From contig NC_134515.1 of the NCBI RefSeq assembly GCF_027942865.1, forward strand, positions 32,863,449-32,927,448: a stretch of 64,000 nt of DNA, written 5' to 3'. Below, in pieces: positions 10,518 to 23,300 of the stretch. Position 1 is the stretch's first letter. Every line of letters starts with the position of its first letter. Below the pieces are notes generated by a model, which was given only the letters and a program-made list of their open reading frames with translations, searched no databases and was not told where the DNA came from. Source of the stretch: Odontesthes bonariensis. Lineage: Eukaryota > Chordata > Actinopteri > Atheriniformes > Atherinopsidae. Made by a program: the position numbers and the translations under genes.

Positions 10518-10924
10518 ACACCTGGATGACGTCACACGCGGTCTCGGCGTGTGCACGCGGAGGGACGTAAACACAAACAACAATGGCGTGGGAAAATTCT
10601 CTGAGCATGTAATATGGTCTGAGTCTTACTGCCAGGCTTGATATATTTTATTCCATTTTTTTCTTTACATTTTTTCATATATATTATTATAACTTTATGA
10701 GTGATCTTTCTTTTGATCTCTTCCTTGACGCTGCTGTGACAAAAAATGTCCCCGCTGCAGCATAAGTAAAGTTCTATCTTATCTTTACAATTGGCTTGTT
10801 CTTTTCCACAGTTACATTTTTTGCTCATTTGCTCAGTCTGTCTCAGTTGCTTGTAAGACTCCATTCAGAAGATTAGATATTTAAATCTACCATATTTCTT
10901 ACAGAACCTGAGAGAAATTATTTT
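10518..10924. other. unassigned segment between LINE pieces
   Basis: Begins with a CpG-rich patch (ACGTCACACGCGG, about 10530) and turns A/T-rich. A 110-codon minus-strand frame (10532-10864) has a Cys-rich start (CNCGKEQANC, CCSGDIFC) but matches no family I recognise and lacks support as a gene. Confidence 0.3.
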
Positions 10925-11335
10925 GTTTTGGAGAACAATAAACATCCTCTCCACAGCATCCTAGCAGGACAGAGGAGCAGCTGCAGTGAGAGGCTCATCT
11001 CTTTGCGCTGCAGGACTGAGAGGTTCAGAAGGTCCTTTGTTCCCACAGCCATAAGGCTTTTTAACAGTGACTGCTGAGTTATTCTCAAATTGATTTATTT
11101 AAATTTATTATTATTATTATTTATTCATTTATTTATTTTTTGATTAATTTAGTCATTTATTATTATTATTATTATTAGTTAGTAGTAGTATTCTTATTAG
11201 AATTTGTATTATTCTTGTTGTTGTTAATATATAATCATTGTAAATATGAATAATTTTTTTGAGCTACTTGACTAATTTGAATTTCCCCCATTGGGGATGA
11301 ATAAAGTATTTTTCTATTCTATTCTATTCTAGAAA
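10925..11335 (+). mobile_element. 3' end of a CR1/Rex1-type LINE
   Basis: About 10970-11078 reads as the end of a LINE ORF2 (CRTERFRRSFVPTAIRLFN, then SDC and a stop), the conserved RxxRFxxSFxPxAIxLFN tail. It is followed by an A/T-rich 3' region with TTA repeats, then CCCCATTGGGGATGAATAAAG and a TTCTA microsatellite (about 11315-11335), the usual LINE terminus. Only the last few hundred bases of the element are present, as expected for 5'-truncated insertion. Confidence 0.65.
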
Positions 11336-12020
11336 GGTCTTTATGTGCATTTATATATATACTTTTTAATGGAAAGTCATTAAAACTCACATTAAATATG
11401 TAACTTCTGAAGCTTATACTTGCTGCTGATAGAAGCTCAAACTTATCCCATCTATCTACTCACCAAACCTTACAGCATTTATGAAGGTATTTAACTTTTA
11501 TTTGGGAGTTACCATTTGAGTGTAATGTTGTTTGGAACAATATAAACTGAAAAGCATTTCCTGTGTATGACATCTGTGTACACCATGACTCGGTATGTCA
11601 ATGTTTAACTGACATTTGTATTTCTGTCAACAGTAGATGTTTGTGGCTAATGGTTCTCAGCACATTTGAGTGTCCCTGCCTCTTTATATGGCATGTTCTT
11701 CAGATATATGTGTAAAGTATTGTAAATATACATTTTGACTGCATTAACATCTACTTGGGTAAACCAGACTTTTAGATTTCTGAACTGGAAGGTGACCAAA
11801 ACACATGTCTGACGTATATTTACTTCTGTAAACTTCTGTACTTTACAAGTTGTGTGGGCTGAGTAGACCTTGGATTTCTTGAGCAGTTTTAGTAATGATA
11901 AACTTAAAGTAAACAGAATATTAAAAAAAATACAGAACGCTGAGGTAATTTAAAGAGGTCATGAAGGAGCTGAGCCAGAAATCGAAGCTTTCGATTTACC
12001 GGTCAATCTACATTTGACTT
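11336..12020. other. anonymous sequence
   Basis: A/T-rich, no reading frames or terminal repeats noticed. Separates two LINE 3' fragments. Confidence 0.3.
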
Positions 12021-12690
12021 TGAATAAGCTGCCAGTAAATGTCTGGGAAGCAGACACCCTTTCCACTTTTAAGACCAGGCTTAAAACTTTCCTTTTTGAT
12101 AAAGCTTATAGTTAGGATGGCTCAGGTGATCCTGAAACATCCCATAGTTAAACTGCTATAGGCCTAGATTGCTGGGGGGCCTCATCTGGCACACCTTTCC
12201 TCACTTTACTCTCTTTTTCTCACGTTTAATTTCTCAAATGATATTATGTACATGTGACATTGTTGTGGTCATTAACTTGTGCTTCCCTGTTCCAACAGGT
12301 ATCCTTTGAATGGTGTTACAGTGGTTTTTTCCCCTCTTTTCTGTCTTCTCAAACCCCACCTGGTTGAGGCGGATGGCCACCCTTCCTGTTTCTGGTTCTG
12401 CCAGAGGTTTCTTCCTGTTAAAAGGGAGTCGTTCCTTTCCACAGTCGCCTCAGGCACGCTCAGGACGGGAGATTGGACTGAAGACCAGTTTCGGTGCAAT
12501 CTGTTGGTTTCCTTGGCTAGGAATTTGTTTTTGAATCAATTCTATATAAATGAATTGGATTATTTTAAAATTAATTATGATTAAATTGAATTGGCTTGAA
12601 TTGGACTATATTATTTAAGTGCCTCGAGATAACATTTGTTGTAATTTGGCGCTATATAAATAAACTAAATTGAATTTAATTGAAAATCAA
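12021..12690 (+). mobile_element. L2 LINE 3' fragment, copy C
   Basis: Starts within the ORF2 tail (AATAAGCTGCCAGTAAATGT, same as copy A near 10350). It runs through the 3' UTR (GGTTTCTTCCTGTTAAAAGG, about 12405) to the tail GGCGCTATATAAATAAA (about 12648) and an ATTGA-rich end. This copy preserves the full 3' UTR that copy A lacks. It is 5'-truncated and noncoding. Confidence 0.85.
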
Positions 12691-12699
12691 AATCAAGAT

Positions 12700-13523
12700 G
12701 AGCTCTTATTTTTCACTGAATGGTAAAATGAAAATATCCCAAGATAACTTGGACCACAATTTGTAATGCACCCAGGGGACAATTTCTTATCTTTAGAGGC
12801 AAAGGCTGAATGAAATAAGACATTGTTTCAACTACAAGGGGTCTTCTCAAAAATAATTAGAGTAAATTGTAATTTTCCTCCTTTATCAAATGTCAATAGA
12901 TTTTACCATTTTTACCTTACATCTTGCAAATTCAAAGCATTTTAAAATTTTGCACGAGTGGGATTGATTTCACAGGGTCTCATAGATGCAAAGACACATA
13001 CATTTGTTGTCAGTGTACATTTTTCAGATGTAATTCTGTAGTCTCTGTTTTTCACATATGAGTAGTATGGACAGGATGTTGTTTGAGCAAACACTGTGAC
13101 CTGGCAGCTGTCAGAAATAGACTGAGGTTAGACACGTCCCACTCAATGCCACGTGTTCTAACTATTCCACCACACGTCTTGCTTTATTGCATATCCATTC
13201 TTCCCTGATTTGATTTCAGCTCATACTTGGCTACATACATAAGTGGCTCAGCAGCAAAGAATTATGACTAACACTGATGAGTTTTTCTCACAAGCCAGTC
13301 TCTTTTTAGTTTAGTTTTTGGACAGATAGTGAGTCATGCATGTATTTTTTTAGCTATTTTCCAAATTTTTGAAATCCTTAATATAGCTGCATAATATATC
13401 AAATAAGTCACTCAAGTTCATTGCGTACAGTCTTGAGTTACAATACTTCTATTCAATTTTTAGTTTTAGTTTAATTAATAAACAATTAAATTAAATATAA
13501 GCTTTCTATAAATGCATATATAT
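12700..13523. other. anonymous sequence
   Basis: A/T-rich unique-looking DNA; no gene or repeat end could be supported. Confidence 0.3.
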
Positions 13524-14112
13524 CCCTCCTGTTGTTTTGCAGGTCAAAAGTGACCCACTACCATGTTTAGCTGTAGAAAAAATAACTTAAACTATCTTTT
13601 TCCAACTTGAAATTTTATGACTTTTCCTAAAGGGACCCCATCATTAGAAAAAGTCATACTTTATTTTTGTTTATGTTTCCATGTGGACTGTACACCACTA
13701 GGGTACAAAGATTGTCTTATGGGTCATTTTTTACCCGTGAATTATAAAAACATTTAAACACCAGAAAAAACTGTTTCTTTCCCATTCAATATAATTAATT
13801 CAGAAGTAATTACTTCACATTTATATAATAGCAATAATAAACCTTTATTATGTAAAAGAAAACTGAGAAAAAAACAAAACTGTTGGTCCAACTGACAGTA
13901 AAAAAAAAAAAATGTAATCCTGAAAACTGATGATTGTCTTTTTGTATTGTGTAACAAAAAATACATGATAAAAATGTATTGAATTGAGTTGAATAGATGA
14001 ATAACAGGTGGTTTCATCATACAAAATAGATTTTGGATTTAAAATTCAATTAAGTTGCTTTATTTTGGGGCTTTGGTAGGGCGGGTCATTTTTAACCCAT
14101 AGGACAAGGGGA
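13524..14112. mobile_element. candidate DNA-transposon remnant with diverged inverted ends
   Basis: The left end CCCTCCTGTTGTTTTGCAGG and the inverted right end CTCCCCTTGTCCTATGGG are related but diverged, and both continue into a GGTxAAAAxTGACCC string. A further copy of the motif (GGGTCATTTTTTACCC) sits at about 13720-13736. No clean target duplication or transposase is seen. This could be an old piggyBac-like or other MITE, or a repeat array with inverted copies. Confidence 0.4.
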
Positions 14113-14179
14113 GTAAACAGAATGTTAAGACCGCACAAGGGATATGTATATACTTATCTACACAGTATCTTAGCTGTTA

Positions 14180-14640
14180 CTAGGTTTGTGCTGTTCTGGA
14201 CAAAGATCTCAAATGTTGTACCTGAGATCTGTTGGAGCCACTCTTCAGTTTGGGGGTCATGGCCCTGAGTGATCTGATAACCACTGGCACCTCTGTTGCC
14301 TTTACTTCCCATATATTTTCAACCTCTTCCTTTACCCCTTTGTATTTCTTAAACTTTTTGTGTTCCTCCTTGTTGTTGCTTTCACTTGGAATTGCTACAT
14401 CCATTACTGCTGCCTCCTTCTGTAGTTTGTCAACCTCCACAATATCTGGTTAGTCAGCCATCACCATGTTATCAGTCTGGTCGTCCAACAGGATACTAGC
14501 TCTGTCATTCTGCACTATCTTTTGAGGTAACTTCCATTTTAACTTTCATAATTCTAACACATACTCAGCACAAATGTTTCTGTACACTATTCCTACTGCT
14601 TGGTTATGGCATTCCATATATGGAATGCTTGTATCTCACA
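14180..14640 (-). pseudogene. LINE ORF C-terminal segment
   Basis: Reading leftward, the sequence holds a degraded YRN-type block near 14600 and then YRASILLDDQTDNMVMAD. An in-frame TAG follows, then PDIVEVDKLQKEAAVMDVAIPS, KKFKKYKGVKEEVENIW and VKATEVPVVIRSLRAMTPKL. This is the conserved C-terminal domain of the LINE family described for 14170-16150. It carries at least one stop and a frameshift and is not a host gene. Confidence 0.6.
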
Positions 14641-14666
14641 TCCCTGCTACTATGCTCTGGACTGTC

Positions 14667-15378
14667 TGTCATGGTTTTATCGATCATTCTGACCCACATA
14701 CAGAGAACTATCAGGAGACCAAAGCAGTTAAGAGGTTTTCTTTTATTTCTCTGGTAATGAAAAAGGTGGAAAAGAATCTTCTTTGGGAGTCCAGGCACCA
14801 CTGCTCGGTTCACGGTGGAACTAAGGAGGAACACGGGATTAGCGGTTGAGCTTTGAATGATTATCTAGCTTGAAACTGATGATGCTTACAAGATAGGTAG
14901 TGGGGGTCCTCTCCAGGGTGTTGGGAGATTCCGGGAGTGAATTCAAATTCACGGTGGCGACAGGAGTCTCTTCCAGGAGCGAGGCAGAGAGCGGACAGGG
15001 TTCGATCAGGATGGAGGTGGAGCTGCGAGTTCTGGACTGGATCCAGGCTTGGCTGATCTTTAACGAAGACTTTAGAAGTAGGAAACCTGACTTGGAGCTT
15101 CCAGGAGACAGGGTAGCCTTGGGAAAACAGAGACACGGCAGGTAAATACTCATAAGAGCTCAGTAGAACGAAGATCAAAGGCACTTAGGCTTGAGGTTAG
15201 GAATTACCACGTATGGTTAACACTCAGGCGCAGAAGAACTGACAGCATGCTCCTTATATACTCCCCGTAATCAGGCGTAAATGAACCCAGGTGTGCCAGG
15301 TAGACCGCTGCCTTGTTCCTGCCTGCTCCCAGGTGCCTGCTGGATCAAAGTAAACACACCACTCCTAGAATCCCAACA
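14667..15378 (-). mobile_element. solo LTR in a LINE, Ty3/gypsy-like
   Basis: A 712-bp unit starting TGTCATGG and ending CCCAACA (TG...CA) lies between perfect 5-bp repeats CTGTC (14662-14666 and 15379-15383). On the minus strand it has a TATA-like GAGTATATAAGG (about 15250) and an AATAAA-type signal (about 14735), placing transcription right to left. LINE sequence resumes on both sides, so this is a solo LTR left by recombination of a complete element. Short frames inside it are not genes. Confidence 0.85.
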
Positions 15379-16150
15379 CTGTCTTGAAGCTGTCTTTGCA
15401 CTGCCTCTATCTGGGGTCATGTCTGAATGGGAGACCCCAGCCTCTATTGCTTTTATGCTCAGGGCCTGTTTTTGTGCTGCCATTTTTAATGCGGAGAAAG
15501 GGAAAATTCATTCCTATATGCATTGTATTGAGTGTTGCTGTGTATAACCTGTAATAACCTCCTGCAAAGACACCAACCTGTTTTTCTCTCTTCCTTCCAT
15601 GAGGGCATTGTGTGCTCGTTATATGATTAAACAACTTTAAGGAGGATAGTAGGGAAGATGGTACGGTGTCAAGGTAGCCTTTGCTGTAGGTAGGGAGGGA
15701 AAGTAGATAAAAACGCTCAACTATATCAAAGGAGCGATGGCGCAATAATCTGCATTATAACTGAATTGCTTTTGCCCCATTGGTCAGAGCAGCTCAGTAC
15801 TCTGTATTGTGTTGTTCTCTCTTGCAAGATCTTATTAAAAGGCCCAGCCAAACCTGTCAGCGGCCCTGCAGCTACTTCTTCAATCTGTTTGTGTTAAATT
15901 CTGGTACAGGAGCTTATACTTCCATGATGGCTCCTCCTCTCCGTCACAGGGTTTCAGCTGCCTGAGGTACTCACTTAGCAGTTCATCACTATTTTGCTAT
16001 CATTGGTTTCTATCTCCTCTTTTGGCCAGGTAATGATACCAGCAGGATATCTGATTAGTGGCAGGACATGTGTTGACGCCTCTGACTTCCCATTCAGCTG
16101 ACTCTTCAGGACCTGCCTCACTCTTCTCTTGGATATTATTTAGCTTCATT

Positions 16151-17044
16151 GATCTAGTGCAAATCTAGTCCACATTCCGGTTGTGTTCGGCAATTGTGTG
16201 AGTGAAAGAACTTATTTGATTGTTTGAATTGAAATAAAGAGCTTGCCCATTTATATTCAGAGAATACCTCCTACAAAGTAAAGCCTCACAGTTGCTAGAA
16301 TGTTTTTTGTACTGAAATATATTCCAGTTTAATGTTAAAATGTTGGCATATCAATACAGAAACATATTTAAATTATTGTATGTAGGCTTTGTTGATGAGA
16401 ACTAGCTTTTATAAAATCAATGTTTATCTCTTGAAACTTTATGGGTCTCTGCATTTAATGTGGTTACAAGTCCATTCCTACAAAGTGGCATGTCTAAATG
16501 TTCATGCTCACTTGATCAATACACTTTGAGTGAGATGCAGTTGTGGTTCTACAGCCTTGTCCTGCCTATGAAAACCACACTGACCAAAGAGTTTGAGAAG
16601 TTACTCTTAAGACATTACTGTCTCAACATAAAGCGCTGAACTAATTTCACTAAACAATAGATGTACTTTACACTGTAATTGTGATAAACTTCTGAGTGCA
16701 CTTCAACCCAACCACTGTTTTTGACCAAGACTTTCTCCCATTAGGTGTAGGATGGCAATGAAGTAAAATGACTCTGAATGAACAGTTATACAAGTGCTGT
16801 CAAATTACCAGGAAATGTCTTAGGAATTTAAATGGAAAGAAAAATTAACAAAGGACATAAAAGTATTACATGCAAAATTTGAGAGTGTATTTTTAACAAT
16901 AAAATAAAATCAAAACAGATTTATGAGATCATCTAAATTACAGCAAAACTATTTTTTTTTCATACTGAATATGCTGAATTTTCTGACTTTGGGTTTTCTC
17001 TGTTTTATTTCATCCTTGTTTGTGTTCTTAGTATTGTGATTTAT
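16151..17044. other. anonymous sequence
   Basis: Unique-looking A/T-rich DNA with no supported feature. Confidence 0.3.
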
Positions 17045-17325
17045 TGGTGTGGTAGTTAGCATCGTCGCCTCAGAGCAAGAGAGTTCCCAGTTTAAATCCC
17101 AGCTGGGGCCTTTCTGTGTGAAGTTTGCATGTTCTCCCCATGTATCTGTGGGTTCTCTCTGGCTTCCTCCCACCATCCAAAAACATGCGTCTTAGGTTAA
17201 TTGGTGACTTTAAATTGTCCCTAGGAGTGAGTGTGAGCATGGATGGTTGTTTGTGTCTATATGACCCAGTGATGGACTGGCGACCCATCCAGGGTGTACC
17301 CTGCCTCTCGCCCAATGACAGCTGA
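17045..17325 (+). mobile_element. tRNA-derived SINE
   Basis: The head GGTGTGGTAGTTAGCATCG resembles a Pol III A box, and AGTTTAAATCCCAGC about 40 bases on resembles a B box with CpG decay. The body carries the strings widespread in fish genomes (GTTTGCATGTTCTCCCC, CCAAAAACATGCG, GTGATGGACTGGCGACC). The copy ends near GCCCAATGACAGCTGAGATAG without a clear tail. It is not a functional tRNA gene, since no cloverleaf closes. Confidence 0.65.
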
Positions 17326-19858
17326 GATAGTTTTTGCCATCTGGTTTGTTACATATTTAGTTTTTGTTTTTACTCTTTAGTTCAGGCTTTTCTGGCTCTG
17401 CCACATTTTTGGTTTCAGTTTTTTAATAAATCTTCAGTTCCACTAGAAGATCTTCCACGAGAAGATTTCCTGAAAAAAAAAAAGTTCAATTTTGAATTCA
17501 ATGCCAGCAAATTGCTTTGATAATTTTAGGGCACTTGATGGAACATCACCTAATAACTCTGAGTATTTCAGAAGAAAATAATTCACTATTATGTGAGAGA
17601 CTGTGTGGGTAAACAGCTCACTTTTAAATCAAATGTAAACCGTGGGTCTTCCTGTATATAGATGAAAGGACCATCCTGCTTGTTATCTGCACACAGTATG
17701 ATGTTATGGAGGTACTTTACTGCACATGGCATCATATACCTGCACTGGAAAAATCTAATTGTAAAATAATACTGGCAGTAGATGCACCAATTGTTTTCCT
17801 ATTTATGTTTTCTATTACAGTATTTCACAGCAGAATAACAATATATATAACTTCTATTTTTTTTAAATTAAATCTCCATTAAATATTGATGTTATTTTTT
17901 TTTTTTAAAGGGATGTTTAATCATTTTTAGGTTAGATATTTTGTCAGTGCATCCTCAGGTTATTGTGTTGTGTAAGGCCTGTAGCAACATAGCTAAATTG
18001 ATAGCTAAGGGTAACCCAAGCCAGTGAAGGACCGAGCAATCCAATGACAGGCGGACACAGGCTGAGCTAAAAAAAAAACAACAAAACAAAACATGTTTAC
18101 TCACACTAAAATTATCACAAAAAAGTACAAACTCAAAGTTAGGCCATAAACAGAATGGGCCCTTAAAATAGGTCAAAATGACAAAACTCTACTCAAAGTA
18201 AAAAACAACTGACCTAACAAAATGAGACAAAGGGGAAACTCAAGTAGTGGCTGATCAGCCCACAAAACACAAAAAGGGGAAGACCACAGAAAAACTAACT
18301 GAAACTAACACCACTGAGCCCCATTCCCTCCACCACCATGATGTCACAAGCTGTGGTTTGGTCAATTTCCAGTTCCCAGCACTTAGGCCTGCTTCATCCT
18401 TTTTCCATCTCTTTGCCCAGTGGAGGACAGGAGCAGCTGCAACTAAAGTAAGTCAGAAACAAAGGAAAATTAACTCAACTCATTTAGACATAACACAATG
18501 TAATCTAAATGTGCACGCTTCATTCAGAATACAGAGTGATGTCAGTAAGATGTTAATAAACTAATTCTGAACCCAAACAATGGTTTATTTTGTCCTACAA
18601 CTTAAACCCCACACTTAAAGATTAACAAATAAATTAAAACTGATAATAAAAAATATGAAGTTTGATGCAGCTGTGTGACTGGATGTTATTACTGGATGAT
18701 ATTACCATATCACATTTGTCTGGCAATGGACGTGGCCATCCCACAGCCATAACCAAGGAAGAGAAGGTGTCTGCCTCCGGAACCCAAACTGGAAGCTGGT
18801 TCCACAAGAGAGAAGCTTGTTAACCATCAATATGATTCATGTAATTCTCTGCAAGAAATTTAACCAGTTATTTCTTCAAAATGGTGTCCAAGAATGCGTC
18901 CCAATTGGGTACCTTTTGGCTTCCTGTGTAATTATCCTATAATGGATCTGTGTGTAGCGTCACTCCTTATAATCATTAAATCCATGGTAAAACCACACTG
19001 ATGATCATGTTTACTGTATTAGGGCACCGATGACATCAACCAATATGTATACATATTTGTCTTCTTTATTTGTAACACTCAGGTAAAGTTGTGCCACCAC
19101 ATTCCCAAAGTCTGATGGAAGCTTTTTCTAAAACTGTATTTTCCTAATCTCTGGAGTTAGGACTTAAAAAGTACACCTTTAAAATTGGTATTTGATATTA
19201 AGCACTGGGGGAATCAAAGGCTCTTCAATGAATATTGGAAATCTAAAAAAAAAAAAAAAAAAAGATAAAACAGCTGGACTCAAAGTAAAGGTAAAAGTTA
19301 AGCACTAAGAATACCAAGGTAGAAAAAGATGCACTGTCTTGAAAAACCTTTGAATTGAAACAGTAATTAGCAATCAACAGCTCACAACCTGTGGGCAAAG
19401 ACACTGCTGATACTTGATGAGAAGATTTACACATCCAGACAAACTTCATTTTTTTCTTCTTTTGTAATGTTCAGATGATTTTCTGCCCTAGATCCCCTAG
19501 TGGTTCTCCCCGATTTGAGTTAGAAAACACAGCATGCCTAAATTCCAATGATCTGATTGTGATTAACACTATGAATTGCAAATTCTGCATGGCTGATTTG
19601 TTATTCATGTTATTTCTGAATAAATTTAGATGACTTATTTTATTACAAACTAACTAAGTTAATCTATTACCCTTTAACTGGCCAAAATTTGTCTTAAGCA
19701 ACAAGAGGCCATGTTTCATCTGTAAAAATGCAATGCACCAATATCCTGTGGCACAGAAAGGAACAGCTTTCTAAGTTCAGCCTGGCATATTGCAACATGC
19801 ACTGGCTTTCAGTAATCTATGAAGAATGAGCATCGAGTGCCTATTGCTAGCTACATTC
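17326..19858. other. anonymous intergenic sequence
   Basis: Contains homopolymer runs (T run about 17896-17906, A runs near 18071 and 19245-19263). A stretch at 18725-18835 (AACTGGAAGCTGGTTCCACA) resembles part of a common fish LINE 3' UTR. No gene is supported; a plus frame at 18247-18561 has no recognisable domain. Confidence 0.3.
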
Positions 19859-20378
19859 TGTTACGGTGTTCTGGATCCACACGCAGAGAACAGAAGAGAA
19901 TAAGTCCGGGGTTCAGATGACAAAAATAACTTGCTTTATTAGGCAAGAAACAAAAAGTGCTGCACAAAGGCAGAGTGTAAACAAAAACGCTGCTCGTGGG
20001 CAGGATAGAAAAACACAGGTAATAAACACAACGAAAAATCACTGCCCTGCAGGAGAAAAAGGAGAACAAAAAAAACACTGCATAAGCAGGCGACTGGGGA
20101 AAGCATTCAGAACGAGGCGGCAGTCTGCAAAAAGATCAGAAAACACGTGAGGTTACTGAGAAAAACGTTCTTAGAGAAATGTGCAGAATACTTTCCATGT
20201 CACAGGCTCAGACCGAACAAGCGGAATTATCTGGCAAAGAACAGGTAAGTGGAGCAGACTTTTAAAGCACCCGAGATAATCTGCAGGTGTGAGCTCACAC
20301 CTCCCCGGTCGCCTTCAGGGAACAGAAACATAACGGGAAAAAAAAACACATAAATAACGAAAGTGCAGAAACGTAACA
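19859..20378 (-). mobile_element. solo LTR, antisense orientation
   Basis: A 520-bp unit begins TGTTACGG and ends CGTAACA, with inverted TGTTACG/CGTAACA edges. Flanks CATTC (19854-19858) and CATTT (20379-20383) are a 5-bp duplication with one difference. On the minus strand there is a CTTTAAAAG TATA-like box (about 20260) and CTAATAAAGC near 19940 as poly(A) signal. No internal region or partner LTR lies nearby. The size and ends fit a Ty3/gypsy LTR. Confidence 0.75.
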
Positions 20379-20383
20379 CATTT

Positions 20384-23300
20384 TTCACTTTTCTTGTATA
20401 TTTTGTTTAAGATAGATTAAACATATAAATGAAATTGAAATATTATTTAAACTATTTTAAACAAAACATAGTATATCTACAACCTCTGATTCATAATCTA
20501 ATACTAGGTAAATGGATGACATTCCAATCACCTTGAGCTGTACTCAAACTGATTGAGTGCTAATAAGCAATTGTAAGAAAGCTAAGACATGTAAGGTATG
20601 TATGTAATGCAAAGGTAGCATTTCAAAATTCAAGCAGGGTTATTATGATAATTTTGTGTCATGGGGATTTTGTGTCTTTTTCTATTTATCTAGCAACCAG
20701 TGTGATTATGGTTCTCATTCCTTGTTTGTATCATGATTTTCAGTTGCCTTTAGTCAACCACTAAATAGCAGCCCTTTTTCTGAAGCTCAACACCTCTTAC
20801 AAATTACACATGGCCTTTCCTTCTAGTATATCTGCTTTTGAAAACAGTGCACTGTATGCAGCCATAGAAGAAAATCTTTAACATTCACTAGCAATGCACT
20901 GCAGGCTGGGGAGGAAAATTGGACTGAAAAATGGTGAACAAACTTCTTTTTTATCATATGGGCCACAACAGCACTGATGCGAAAATAATATGCTGAGATT
21001 GACTTGTCTTGTGCAGACATGTGTTTGCTTATGCGGGCTCCATTCACGGAGATCAATAAATGGATGGAAACACACAACACAGATATGCAACATAGGTTTT
21101 GTTATGCATTCATACAGAATTTGTTTTCTGTTGATTCTTGTTGTAAACTGTATTTTTTAAATGGTAATCGGTATACTGTGATAAACAAAAGAGATGATTG
21201 TTATAAACATAACAAAAGCATTTGTAACATTTGTACTTGTGGTGAAAAACATTCTCTGCATGAGCCATGCCTTCCTCCTCATCATCATACCTCTTGATAG
21301 CATTTCCCACCACTTGTCTAAATTTGGACACCCTGGTGAGTCTCAGCCAGCCCACAGTGGCCCTTTCCTCCCATCCACTCCTCCCTCCCCCTCAGCCGAG
21401 TAACCCTCTGGACAAATATAAATCTTCATCTGAATCTACAATTAAAAGACAGTGATTATTCTCATTTTAAAGGTGAAGAGAAAGTGCTGCTCTCTCGATG
21501 GTGGTTGCCATGGATTTCTCTCAAAAGCTTTTGCTAAATGGCACATCCCCCTTCTGATGTCAGTGCTCGAGGAAGGGTAAAGGGAGTGGAGGAAGGAGTT
21601 CAGAGAAAGAGCGAGAGATGAGGGAAAAAGGGAAGAGGAGGAGGGAACAAGGGAGTCAGCCTGTTGCTCATGCTCATCAAAAAGCCTCTTCATACTCCAC
21701 AAGCCTGGTGCCTGTTCATGGATGGAGCAGAGTAAAAACAGCAGAGCAGCAGGAGCTGAAAACAAATTTAGCATCTTCCTTAATCTGCATTTTTCTTGTT
21801 TTCTTCAGGCTTCTTTAGCAAACTAAGAGCTGCTGAGGAACTGATTAAAAAGGCAGTGAGTAATTTCACTTTCATTTTGATGGAAAAAAAATCCTGTTTA
21901 TAAATAAACCACTGTTTTGTAGACTGAAAGCTCAGTTGCACATTAAACTTGCATGCAGCAAAGGATATCTGTTCTCCACTTGAAATTGACGATGCAGGCT
22001 TGATCTTCAGAGTACTGTTTGGATAATGTGTTTACTTGTAAATTGTTGTACGTCTCAGTTAGTGATGTTGAAAAATAACCATAATTATTTTCAAAGACAA
22101 CTTTCATGTCGATTTTAGACTTAGCTGAATAAATGTTTGCTATGATTATAAGTGGTTCTATTTATCTGTATCATTGAGCCCATCTACAACGTGTCTATCA
22201 CAGATGACAGTGATTTGCATACTGGGTATGCTGTATGTACACCATGGAAACAAGACAGAAGCTACATTACAGTGTGTTATGATCTGTAAATATTTGCTGA
22301 TATTTCAGAGACAGATTTTAGTATGGAGAAGCGTTTCCTTGTCATTTTCTATTAATTGTACTAAAAACTTTTCCATCTGAGAGCCCCTCCAAGTCCTCAA
22401 AAGTGAATCACAGCTGATGATATGGCTCTGTGAATAAGGAAGAGATCTTTTTTAACCATAGCACGTGGTCTCACTTTTAAGATGATATGATTATGAGTTT
22501 ACAATACAGATGTCAGTCTATGTCTTTGGATCAGTGATATATGATATGTAATACATCATCATCTCTCCCTCATTCAGGTAATTGTAACCATAATGAGATG
22601 AACTAATTACTTTTTCCTGTTCTAAAATAGCCTGTCTGATTCTCTTCCACGAAGAAGAGCCCACAAATGAATTATAATCTGCTATTCTCAGGTGCCTTTG
22701 TGTGTAAGGTATTAGAGGTAGATATCCTGCAGTGTTAATGGAGCAGATCAAAGAGTCACAGCCCCACAAGTAGCACCGTTTCACAAAGGAATCTTCGGTC
22801 TGGGCTCAGACATAACACAAATGCTACAGTCTAAGTAGGATCAAAATCTTTTATCTGTCTCTGCCATCGCATGTTGTTTGAATAGACTTTTCAGTGTGTA
22901 AATGTAGGAGAAAAATCTCTTTAAGTAACTATTTTTTTAAAGTCTTTTAAAATTCAGTGTAAACTGAGTTGGATTTATGCAAATTCACTTTGCTTGAACA
23001 TAGAAATCACAAAAAAAAATCAGGTTTCACTTGTATAATTCTTTTGTGTTATGACACATTGTGTTTTGTGACAGGAAAGTTAAAATTTCTATAGTCAGCA
23101 CCAAACCCTAAGTGTCTTTTATCCCACCTCTTCATCTCCTTCAATCTCACTTCACATCCATCAACCTAGCTCAAATTAAAGCCCTGTGGTGGTTTGTCTG
23201 GTCCATTTATTCTATCTCATCAGTGAGGGTACATTTTCACTCACTCTGCTTTAGTGTTAAGAGTTGAGTTTTACTTTTTGTTTTTGTCTTGCCAATCTTT

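Larger units (their letters stand above)
14170..16150 (-). mobile_element. LINE relic interrupted by a solo LTR
   Basis: Minus-strand fragments of one LINE ORF appear in order: PLIRYPAGIITWPKEEIE (about 16030-16085), then KAIEAGVSHS (about 15440) shifting to a DPRxRQCKD zinc-like block, and, beyond the inserted LTR (14667-15378), the C-terminal part at 14180-14640. The order and motifs (RYPAGI-WPKEEI, DPRCRLC-like, PDIV-VDK) match a LINE family common in fish and corals; I do not assign its clade. Frames shift repeatedly and the 15510-15895 stretch is unrecognised, so it is a dead copy. Confidence 0.6.

Noticed and set aside
10532..10864. 110-codon minus frame with Cys-rich start
   Set aside because: No family recognised, flanked by LINE fragments, and no splice or promoter support; noted only as an unassigned segment.
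12279..12584. 101-codon plus frame and its antisense frame
   Set aside because: Both lie in the L2 3' UTR; the same sequence recurs noncoding at 60511-60760.
13754..14020. 88-codon minus frame rich in Phe and Leu
   Set aside because: Low-complexity A/T-rich sequence with no domain, within a candidate repeat.
14839..15184. Overlapping frames of about 100 codons on both strands
   Set aside because: They lie wholly within the solo LTR at 14667-15378 and have no domain.
17045..17110. tRNA gene
   Set aside because: A- and B-box-like strings are present but the arms do not pair; the downstream body is that of a SINE.
19866..20150. 94-codon plus frame, Lys/Gln-rich
   Set aside because: It lies inside the antisense solo LTR 19859-20378.
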